NCBI RefSeq assembly: GCF_003968655.1
Contig: NZ_RXYK01000002.1
Span: 62,001 to 126,000 of the forward strand
Direction: 5' to 3'
DNA: 64,000 nucleotides
Source: Chlorobium phaeovibrioides
GTDB lineage: Bacteria; Bacteroidota; Chlorobiia; Chlorobiales; Chlorobiaceae
The notes under the pieces are model-generated. The model was not told where the DNA came from, did not search any database, and was given only the letters and a program-made list of their open reading frames with translations. A program made the position numbers and the translations under genes. Positions 27,495-33,993 of the stretch are shown piece after piece; position 1 is the first letter of the stretch; each line of letters opens with the position of its first letter.

Positions 27495-28655
27495 TCAGTA
27501 AAGGTGGAATGGCTGCTTGAAGCGGCGGAATTCGCCCTCTTCCTCCTGCCAGGAGTACAGAATGTCCTGCACTTCTCCCCCTTCAAGGATGGTGGTTCGT
27601 ATCCGGCTGCTTCCTGTCAAGAGATCAAATGCCGGGATGGTGTCGTTGAACTCGTAGACCTCTTGAAGGAACTGCAGCTGCTCTCCATAGAGCGAATTGA
27701 TGGCGGCTGTCATGGCCACACCGGCGGCAAAGGGGCGGAACAGCTGCGGGTTGGTGATATGAAGCCAGATAGCTCCGATTTCCTCTCCGGCGAATTTGTG
27801 GAAGGTCGGCCGGAACCAGGTCGGGCGGAAGAGTACCCCGTCAAGGTCAAAGGAACGGCATCGGTCGGCAAGCTCCATTGGATTGATGAAGGGGGCTCCG
27901 GAAAGCTGGAAAGGGGTGGTCGATCCGCGCCCTTCCGATACATTCAGCCCTTCGAAGAGGCACATGCCGGGATAGACGGCGGCGGTTTCGACTGTGGGCA
28001 TGTTGGGAGATGGCGGTATCCATGGCAGGCCTGTGTCTGCGTAGAGCATCCGGCGCTCCCATTCCTGCATCTGTATGACTGTCAGTTTGAGGTCGGGCTT
28101 TGCGTGATCAAGGTAGAGGCCTGCAAGCTCGCCGGCTGTCAGGCCGTGGCGGACGGGTACGGGGAACATGCCGACGAATGAATGGAACCGGGGGTCAAGC
28201 ATCGGCCCCTCCACAAGTTCTCCTCCGAGGGGGTTGGGGCGGTCAAGTACCATAAGCTCAATGCCCATGCCGGAAACCGCTTCCATGGTGAGCGCCAGGG
28301 TATTGACATAGGTGTAGTAGCGGGAACCGACATCCTGCATGTCGAAAATAATCAGATCAAGCCCTTCAAGCAGAGCCCGGTCCGGCACAAGCGAGGCTTC
28401 GCTGTTGCCATAGAGGCTGACGGTTTCAATGCCTGCAGTCGGCTTGCTGCCAACAGCTATCTGGTCCTGCTCGGTAGCGAAGACGCCGTGCTCGGGTGAA
28501 AAAATGCGCTCTATCTTTACCCCTTTTTTCGCGAGAGCCTCCCATGAGTATTCAAGCGAGGCGGTGAGTGAGCTCTGGTTGACCATCAGGCCAATCCGCC
28601 GCCCGAGGCAGATTCGGGGATCGCTGAGCAGTATTTCAAGTCCTGTGGCTGTCAT
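27495..28655 (-). CDS. namZ: Exo-beta-N-acetylmuramidase NamZ family (DUF1343)
   Basis: NamZ enzymes (DUF1343, GH171) release MurNAc from the non-reducing end of peptidoglycan fragments such as MurNAc-GlcNAc. The 386-residue protein has the family blocks GRRIGLMVNQSSLT, FSPEHGVFA (about 53-61), IIFDMQDVGSRYYTYVNTLA, VLDRPNPLGG, PWIPPSPNMPT and LNVSEGRGSTTPFQ. Unlike characterised secreted members there is no N-terminal signal peptide; the N-terminus is MTATGLEILLSDPRICLG and the ATG overlaps the murU stop by four bases, so a longer version is unlikely. The enzyme therefore appears cytoplasmic and would act on imported disaccharides. Confidence 0.85.
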   Translation of the reverse strand: MTATGLEILLSDPRICLGRRIGLMVNQSSLTASLEYSWEALAKKGVKIERIFSPEHGVFATEQDQIAVGSKPTAGIETVSLYGNSEASLVPDRALLEGLDLIIFDMQDVGSRYYTYVNTLALTMEAVSGMGIELMVLDRPNPLGGELVEGPMLDPRFHSFVGMFPVPVRHGLTAGELAGLYLDHAKPDLKLTVIQMQEWERRMLYADTGLPWIPPSPNMPTVETAAVYPGMCLFEGLNVSEGRGSTTPFQLSGAPFINPMELADRCRSFDLDGVLFRPTWFRPTFHKFAGEEIGAIWLHITNPQLFRPFAAGVAMTAAINSLYGEQLQFLQEVYEFNDTIPAFDLLTGSSRIRTTILEGGEVQDILYSWQEEEGEFRRFKQPFHLY

Positions 28656-29611
28656 CGCACCCTCATGTTTTTTAGCGGTTCCCCGGAAGTCAGACAGTTC
28701 CAGGGATCCGCAACGGCTCCCGAAAGAGCGGTCCCGTCCGGAACGATAGTTCCGGGCAGCAGCACGGAGCCTTCAATGCGGCAGTCTTCCCCTATCCTGC
28801 AGTCTGCCCCTATGACTGATCCGTCGATCAGGGCCGAAGGATGGATGAGGGCGTCGGGTGAAATCTTATGGGGCTTTGTGCCTGTGGCTGCTTCAACCGC
28901 CTCGCCTGTCCGGTTGATGACTTCATTGGCTGAGAGGTTGGCTTCCCGATAGCTTGTGAGTGTGCCGATATCCCGCCACAGCCCTCTGTGCTCATGATAT
29001 CCGAGCTGATGGCGCTCAAGCAGCCCGTTGAATCCGGTTTCAACGATGCCCGAAAACCCGGGGTGCAGATGCTCGAAAATAGCCGGACTGAAGACGGCGC
29101 TTCCTGTATAGATATATGAGGAGGCGATGCCGGTTCCCCGACGGTTGGCGAAGTCGCAGACGAGGCCGTCTTCCACTCCCACCGTTCCTATGGATGGAGC
29201 GTCGGGTGTTGGGTGGAGGCAAAGGGTTCCCGCAAGGCCTGAGCGCTGGTGTGCATCGGCAAGTTCCCTGAAATCAATGTCGGTGATGATATCGCTGTTG
29301 ACCAGCAGGAAGTCTTCCTCCCCGAGCAGGGGTTGGCAATGCTTGAGGCCGCCGCCGGTTCCCAGAATCTCGGGCTCCACAGAAAAGGTTATGGTGAGGC
29401 CGGGGATGCAGCTTGTTTCAATCTGGCGCCGAATGCTGTCGGCATGGTGGTGAATGTTGCAGATGATTTCCGTTATGCCGGCCTTTTTGAGCAGGGCGAA
29501 GGTATAGAAGAGTCCCGGGATGTTCAATACCGGCACAAGAGGTTTTGGCAGATGGTCGGTCAGCGGGCGGAGCCGGGTGCCGAAGCCGGCGGCAAGGACA
29601 AACGCTTTCAT
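28652..29611 (-). CDS. murU: Sugar-1-phosphate nucleotidyltransferase, MurU-like
   Basis: A 319-residue nucleotidyltransferase: MKAFVLAAGFGTRLRPLTDHLPKPLVPV is the NTP-binding signature (cited in part), EPEILGTGGGLKHC and LLVNSDIITDIDF the sugar-phosphate and Mg sites. MurU makes UDP-MurNAc from MurNAc-1-phosphate and UTP. After about residue 250 there is a short left-handed beta-helix of hexapeptide repeats (ALIHPSALIDGSVIGADCRI), absent from the shorter Pseudomonas MurU. Related enzymes make GDP-mannose or other sugars, so the call rests on the tight coupling with amgK (one-base stop/start overlap) and namZ. Confidence 0.8.
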   Translation of the reverse strand: MKAFVLAAGFGTRLRPLTDHLPKPLVPVLNIPGLFYTFALLKKAGITEIICNIHHHADSIRRQIETSCIPGLTITFSVEPEILGTGGGLKHCQPLLGEEDFLLVNSDIITDIDFRELADAHQRSGLAGTLCLHPTPDAPSIGTVGVEDGLVCDFANRRGTGIASSYIYTGSAVFSPAIFEHLHPGFSGIVETGFNGLLERHQLGYHEHRGLWRDIGTLTSYREANLSANEVINRTGEAVEAATGTKPHKISPDALIHPSALIDGSVIGADCRIGEDCRIEGSVLLPGTIVPDGTALSGAVADPWNCLTSGEPLKNMRVR

Positions 29612-30615
29612 CAGCTCACTCCCGCATAAAGAGGCGCCAGCAGCGCCATCGCTTTTTTCAGTTCCGGGTGCGGCAGCCGATAGTCCTCAAGATAGGCGAG
29701 AGTGGGGGCAATGGAGTGTTCATATCCTTGCTTGCCGAGTGTCACTGTCTGAAAGCAGAAGGTGCCGATTGCCTTGATGCTGCGCTGGAAGGAGGAGAGA
29801 GTGAAATAGTGGAGATACTCTTCATAGCTCTCACAGGAGAGCTCCCTCTCAATGAGTCCCTGGTGGTGGCGGAGTGTCAGCTCCTCTCTGAGTGCATCGT
29901 CAATGCGGATGTAGGAGTCGCGAAGGAGGGAAGCGGCGTCATACTGCGCCAGCCCCATCCGGGCGTCCTGAAAGTCTATGATGACGGGAGTTGCGTCGTG
30001 GATCAGAATGTTTCTGCTGTGGTAGTCCCGATGGTTTGGAACAAAGCGGTCGGGGAGAACCAGCATATCGGCAATGGTTTCAAATTCCCGGCGAAGAGCG
30101 CCTGCCTGCAGGGGGTTGAACACTTCCGAGAAGTAGCCAAGCAATGCATGTTCAATGAAGAAATCAAATTCGAACATCAGTTTTTCCCTGTCAAAGGCCA
30201 GAGAGAATGGCAGGCTGTTTTTCTCCCCCTTCATGGACTGGATGAGAAGCATTGTGTCGACGGCAGAGCGATACAGGTCGGCGGCTGCATCCGGCGACAG
30301 ATCTTCTGCTGCGTTCTGAAGCAGAAGGTTGCCGCAGTCCTCAAGCAGGAGCGTGCCGCTTTGGCGCTCTTTGGCAATGACCTCGGGAACCCTGACGCCC
30401 TTTGCAGAGAGCATCTGCTGCATATGAAGAAAGGGGTAGGCTTCTTGTGGGGGGAGCGAGGCAAACGCAGGATCATGGCAGCCTATCAGTGAGGCTTTCT
30501 CAAGGAAAATCCTGAAATATTGACGGCCGGATGCATCTCCCTGAACTGGAGTGATGCTGACGGGCGCGAGTCCCGCCCTCTCGGAGAGGATGCGGATGTT
30601 GTTTTCAATCGTCAT
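29611..30615 (-). CDS. amgK: Anomeric MurNAc/GlcNAc kinase, AmgK-like
   Basis: A 334-residue kinase of the aminoglycoside phosphotransferase fold. FVPNHRDYHSRNILI carries the catalytic Asp and VIIDFQDARMGLAQYD the Mg-binding Asp, both close to the AmgK signature; GDASGRQYFRI is the nucleotide-binding loop. AmgK phosphorylates the C1 hydroxyl of MurNAc (and GlcNAc) with ATP, bypassing de novo UDP-MurNAc synthesis and thus fosfomycin-sensitive MurA. It is the first gene of a minus-strand operon amgK-murU-namZ-symporter. The csmB terminator lies directly upstream and insulates it. Confidence 0.85.
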   Translation of the reverse strand: MTIENNIRILSERAGLAPVSITPVQGDASGRQYFRIFLEKASLIGCHDPAFASLPPQEAYPFLHMQQMLSAKGVRVPEVIAKERQSGTLLLEDCGNLLLQNAAEDLSPDAAADLYRSAVDTMLLIQSMKGEKNSLPFSLAFDREKLMFEFDFFIEHALLGYFSEVFNPLQAGALRREFETIADMLVLPDRFVPNHRDYHSRNILIHDATPVIIDFQDARMGLAQYDAASLLRDSYIRIDDALREELTLRHHQGLIERELSCESYEEYLHYFTLSSFQRSIKAIGTFCFQTVTLGKQGYEHSIAPTLAYLEDYRLPHPELKKAMALLAPLYAGVS

Positions 30616-30644
30616 TTCTTATGGGCGGTTCGGGGGCCTCTCTC

Positions 30645-30687
30645 AAAAAAAAAGGCACCTTACGCATTTCAATTGCATAAGGTGCCT
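30645..30687 (-). terminator. Intrinsic terminator of csmB
   Basis: On the minus strand a 14-bp stem with one G-U pair (arms 30687-30674 and 30666-30653, core AGGCACCTTA) and a 7-nt loop is followed by a run of nine U (30653-30645). A textbook Rho-independent terminator about 20 bases after the csmB stop, and just upstream of amgK. Confidence 0.93.
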
Positions 30688-30705
30688 GTGAAGAGGTGCG
30701 CCTGC

Positions 30706-30933
30706 TTACTGTTTCGGTGCAACAGAGGAGGAAACGCTCTGGATTGCCTCTGAAGCAGTGTTTGCAATGGAGCCGGTCAGGTCGGTGACGGCTTTTGCGA
30801 GCGGGCCTGCAGCATCGGTGATGAGGTTCAGGCTGTTTTTCATGCAGTCCAGCTGAAGCTGAATCAGTTTGCCGGCAGTTTCGACAACGGTGTTGATTGC
30901 GCCGCTGATGTCAGGAGTTGTTCCGTTTGCCAT
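30706..30933 (-). CDS. csmB: Chlorosome envelope protein, CsmB type
   Basis: A 75-residue amphipathic protein beginning MANGTTPDISGAINTVVETA and ending IQSVSSSVAPKQ. Composition, length and the INT-ETAGKLIQLQL segment match what I recall of CsmB/CsmF, proteins of the lipid monolayer around the chlorosome antenna. It could be the paralogue CsmF rather than CsmB. It is monocistronic, with its own strong terminator, as expected for an abundant structural protein. No clear Shine-Dalgarno sequence is seen. Confidence 0.82.
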   Translation of the reverse strand: MANGTTPDISGAINTVVETAGKLIQLQLDCMKNSLNLITDAAGPLAKAVTDLTGSIANTASEAIQSVSSSVAPKQ

Positions 30934-31234
30934 GATGGTTCTTGTTTTTGGGTTTATGGAAATCGTTTTGATGGAAATCAGAATCGGGCATTGTACATTT
31001 CATGCCATGAGCCGCTCTTTGTGTCACCCGAATGGTTTCGAAATTATTTTTTTGTAAACTAATGATTTTTTTTGAGCCGGGCAAGTGGAATATCGGTCCA
31101 AAGCAATTGCTCTTCAATGTGTTAGGGCGTTGTAACGGACTTATGGGCAGGGGCGGGGAACTCTTCAATTTGAGGTTCGGTTTATAGCATTACCGCGCAT
31201 AAGCGCTTCTTTCACTTATTGTTTGTTTCTGTTT
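30934..31234. other. Divergent intergenic region csmB / DUF1997-like gene
   Basis: 301 bp that must hold the csmB promoter (minus) and that of the DUF1997-like gene (plus). It includes A/T-rich tracts (around 31040-31075) but no ORF, tRNA or clear repeat. Start sites cannot be assigned by eye. Confidence 0.5.
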
Positions 31235-31834
31235 ATGGAAGTTATTGGAAAAAGTAAGCGCACAATCATTCTTGAGACCTGCTTAAGGGATTCGACTGTA
31301 TATTTTTCGGATCATGAGAGAATCATTCGCTGCAACCCCTACTGCACCCATGTCGTTTTTATTCCTGAAAGTGATATGTACAAGTGGGTGTTTCAGGTCA
31401 ACGACCCGAGGGACAACCCCATCACCGCAGTATTCTTCGTCCGTCAGCTGGAAGATGACGGGAGCCTTGATTCGCCGCATCCGGGAGAGGCGCCCGGCGG
31501 CTTGACGGGCCGATGCATCAGGTGGGTGAGCGCCGAGGCGCCCGACGAATCGCATCTTCCGTCCGAAGCAAACGCCTTTGTGGGGCGGACGGATTCACGA
31601 ATCTGCCTCTATCATCTTTCAGAGGGCCGTACCGAGGTTCACTTTGAGACCGACATCACGCTGGACTTCACGCTTTCCTTTCCATTGAACATGATGCCTG
31701 AAGGAATTCTGAAGTTCATGACAGAAACAGTGATGTCACAGATTATGCAGCAGGCAACTGAAAGCATGCTTTCGCAGGTGCAGGGTGATATTCAGTGCAG
31801 TTCAGCCCGGCCGGAGCTGGGAGGGGACGGTTGA
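31235..31834 (+). CDS. DUF1997-like protein
   Basis: A 199-residue soluble protein starting at the ATG at 31235. The C-terminal part (TDITLDFTLSFPLNMMPEGI followed by a helix up to MLSQVQGDIQ) resembles DUF1997, a family of plants, cyanobacteria and green sulfur bacteria of unknown function with a START/SRPBCC-like look. The middle part (CNPYCTHVVFIPESDMYKWV) fits the same fold. An upstream TTG (31223) adds only four residues. Phylogenetic spread of the family hints at a role in phototrophs, but that is inference. Confidence 0.6.
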   Translation: MEVIGKSKRTIILETCLRDSTVYFSDHERIIRCNPYCTHVVFIPESDMYKWVFQVNDPRDNPITAVFFVRQLEDDGSLDSPHPGEAPGGLTGRCIRWVSAEAPDESHLPSEANAFVGRTDSRICLYHLSEGRTEVHFETDITLDFTLSFPLNMMPEGILKFMTETVMSQIMQQATESMLSQVQGDIQCSSARPELGGDG

Positions 31835-31899
31835 ACAGGGTTCAGTGTTTGAGGGGAGCTGTGATGTTTTGTGTTCCTTGCTTTTTTTTGTATTCTTAC

Positions 31900-31914
31900 T
31901 ACCCTTACTGGGTA
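31900..31914. promoter_or_regulatory. Probable operator of the CsoR/CstR-like repressor
   Basis: TACCCTTACTGGGTA is an inverted repeat with TACCC and GGGTA arms around five bases, the form of known CsoR/CstR operators. It sits 56 bp before the regulator start. It lies between a possible -35 (TTGTAT, 31888-31893) and a TATAGG-like -10 (31913-31918), so bound repressor would block the promoter. The promoter boxes are tentative. Confidence 0.7.
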
Positions 31915-31970
31915 TAGGTATCAAGGATAAGGTATGTGCCGTACCGGTATGGGACAACACTGGAGACGCT

Positions 31971-32204
31971 ATGGCTGACGATGTAATACTGCGGCTGAAA
32001 AAAATGGGAGGCCAGGTGGAAGGCCTCATCAGAATGCTGGAGCGGGGCGAGTCCTGCGAAAATGTCATTACGCAGTTTCAGGCAGCCAAGGCCGCGCTGG
32101 ACACTACATTTTCTCTTGTGCTTGAGCGCAATCTCAAAGAGTGCATGAGTCACGACGACTCGAAAAATGTTGAAAAGATTCTTAAACTGATTTCCAAACA
32201 GTAA
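31971..32204 (+). CDS. CsoR/RcnR/CstR-family repressor, probably CstR-like
   Basis: A 77-residue all-helical DNA-binding repressor. The ATG at 31971 follows GGAG; the frame is open further upstream, but that part is not family-like. The family core is KKMGGQVEGLIRMLERGESC and ENVITQFQAAKAALDTTFSLV. The two conserved Cys are present (Cys29 and Cys58, 29 residues apart as in the family), while the His four residues before the second Cys in copper-sensing CsoR is Asn54. This C-N-C arrangement argues against Cu(I) sensing and resembles the dithiol, persulfide-sensing CstR branch. It is followed after 6 bp by tolC and probably controls the whole efflux operon and itself. Confidence 0.82.
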   Translation: MADDVILRLKKMGGQVEGLIRMLERGESCENVITQFQAAKAALDTTFSLVLERNLKECMSHDDSKNVEKILKLISKQ

Positions 32205-32210
32205 CATACG

Positions 32211-33536
32211 ATGAAGGTATTCAAGGCGCTGGCCGCTGTTCTGGTTGCGGCTTCCCTTTGCGCTCCGTCAGGAGCTGAGGCTGCTCAGAAAACGCTGAAA
32301 CTTTCCCTCCCGGATGCCATTTCGATGGCCCGCGAGAACAACAATACCATCAAGGCTGCCAAAAGCCGGGTGGAGCAGGCAGAAGGACGGATTGTGCAGA
32401 GCCGCCAGAGCTATCTGCCCTCGCTGACGCTTTCTGAAAATTTTGTGCGCACCAACGACCCGCTCAATGTTTTCGGCATCAAGCTGATGCAGACGAATGT
32501 CAATCCTGAGACTGATTTTGGGCCGACCCTCAACGAGGCTGATCCCATCAGCGACTTCAACACCTCGCTCCAGCTCATGCAGCCGATTTTCAATCGTGAC
32601 GGCGCAATCGGCCGCGGCATGGCAAAGAAGGCGAAGGTCGCCGAAGAGTTCATGACGGCCCGGACCGAAGAGACGATTGATCTCTATGTCAGCAAAGCCT
32701 ATTACGGCCTGATGCTCGCTCAGTACAATATCGTCGCTGTCGATAAGTCGATTGCCACTATGAAGCGCCACAGCGCGGAGGCCGAAAAGGCTTTCCGGGC
32801 CGGGATGCTCCCGAAATCAGACAAGCTTTCCACAGAGGTTCGCCTTGCGGAGCTCCGCGAGCAGAAGATGATGCTTGAGGACGGCGCAAAGAATGCCGTT
32901 GATGCTCTCTCTGTTCTGCTTGATCTGGAGGAAGGTGTGCAGGTTGAGCCTACCGGCGCTCTGGCTGTTGATGCCGAGATTCCTTCATTTGCAGATGTTG
33001 CTGTTGAGGGCGATCGCTCCGACCTCCGCGCCATGGAGACCTATCGCGAGCTGGCCGAGAAACAGGGTGATATGGCCCGTGCTGGTCGTATTCCCCGTCT
33101 TAACGCTTTCGCACGCGCTGATAATCATACCGCTGATTTCGATACGGATGGATCGAGCTGGATGGTGGGCATGAGCCTGGAGTGGAAGATTTTTGATGGC
33201 ATGGCCATTTCTGGAAAAGTTCAGGAGGCGAAGGCTCGGGAGCGCGAGGCGCGCTACAGTTATGATGCCGCAAAGAGCAACAGCGTGGCTGAAGTGGCCA
33301 GGGCGATTCGCTCTATGAGGACGGCTAAAGAGCGTGTGGGAGTTGCCGGCCAGGCTCTTGAGGAGGCGAAGGTGAGTCTTGACTACATCGGAGGCCAGTA
33401 TCGGACAGGCAAAGCTATGACTTTTGAGCTCCTGATGAGGGAGGGTGCATATACCTACGCAATGATGAGGCTGAACCAGGCTAAATTTGATTACTGCGTA
33501 GCCAAAAGCGAACTGACTTATTACGGGGCGAAGTAA
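32211..33536 (+). CDS. TolC-family outer membrane efflux protein
   Basis: A 441-residue outer-membrane channel. A Sec signal peptide (MKVFKALAAVLVAASLCAPSGAEA) is followed by alternating long coiled-coil helices; LSLPDAISMARENNNTIKAAKSRVEQAEG begins the first repeat (cited in part) and RAIRSMRTAKERVGVAGQALEEAK the second half. It would provide the exit duct for the RND pump encoded downstream. It starts 6 bp after the repressor gene and is 40 bp from the lipoprotein adaptor gene. Confidence 0.9.
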   Translation: MKVFKALAAVLVAASLCAPSGAEAAQKTLKLSLPDAISMARENNNTIKAAKSRVEQAEGRIVQSRQSYLPSLTLSENFVRTNDPLNVFGIKLMQTNVNPETDFGPTLNEADPISDFNTSLQLMQPIFNRDGAIGRGMAKKAKVAEEFMTARTEETIDLYVSKAYYGLMLAQYNIVAVDKSIATMKRHSAEAEKAFRAGMLPKSDKLSTEVRLAELREQKMMLEDGAKNAVDALSVLLDLEEGVQVEPTGALAVDAEIPSFADVAVEGDRSDLRAMETYRELAEKQGDMARAGRIPRLNAFARADNHTADFDTDGSSWMVGMSLEWKIFDGMAISGKVQEAKAREREARYSYDAAKSNSVAEVARAIRSMRTAKERVGVAGQALEEAKVSLDYIGGQYRTGKAMTFELLMREGAYTYAMMRLNQAKFDYCVAKSELTYYGAK

Positions 33537-33576
33537 GCTCGCCCGCTGCAACTGAACGGTAAAACCAAAGAACCAT

Positions 33577-33993
33577 ATGTCACTGAAAAAGACCAATATT
33601 GTTTTTGCGGCGCTGCTGACCCTGCTTTTTGCGGGTTGCGGTGGCCATGAATCGCCGGCTCCGCAGGCGGCCTCAAGCCCGGCTGAAACCGTTTCCGTCG
33701 AGGGACTGGTGGCTGTCAGGGCGGTTGAGGGAGAGGGTAACGGCGGGTATTTCGTTGTTCCCGCTTCGGCTGTTTTCAAGGAGGGTGCCATGACAGGTGT
33801 GCTCGTTTCAGGAGCATCCGGGCGCATTGATGTCCGCTGGATAAGCGCCGGGCATGCGGTTGGCAGCAATGTCGTCGTGCTTGCGGGTTTGAGTGAGGGG
33901 GAGCTTGTGGTCGGATCATACGATCCGGCACTGCGTGAAGGTTCAACAGTAACAAAGAGTCAGGCTGTGACAGAGGAGGATCAGTCCAAATGA
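33577..33993 (+). CDS. Truncated RND periplasmic adaptor lipoprotein
   Basis: A 138-residue lipoprotein: MSLKKTNIVFAALLTLLFAG then Cys21 is the lipobox. The mature part holds only what corresponds to the membrane-proximal end of a membrane-fusion protein: VVPASAVFKEGAMTGVLVSG, RWISAGHAVGSNVVVLAGLSEGELVV. Usual adaptors have 350-400 residues with alpha-hairpin and lipoyl domains, which are absent here. Its stop overlaps the RND start by four bases, implying a 1:1 coupled synthesis. Either this pump uses a minimal adaptor, or the gene suffered an in-frame internal deletion and another adaptor serves. Confidence 0.8.
   Translation: MSLKKTNIVFAALLTLLFAGCGGHESPAPQAASSPAETVSVEGLVAVRAVEGEGNGGYFVVPASAVFKEGAMTGVLVSGASGRIDVRWISAGHAVGSNVVVLAGLSEGELVVGSYDPALREGSTVTKSQAVTEEDQSK

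Noticed and set aside
26823-28181. Open frame of 452 codons on the plus strand opposite the symporter and namZ genes
   Set aside because: It spans two clear genes antisense, has a low-complexity Gly/Glu/Asp-rich translation and no ribosome site.
31785-31970. Upstream extension of the CsoR-like gene in the same frame
   Set aside because: It would overlap the DUF1997-like gene and cover the operator; the added segment is hydrophobic and unlike the family, whose normal start fits 31971.
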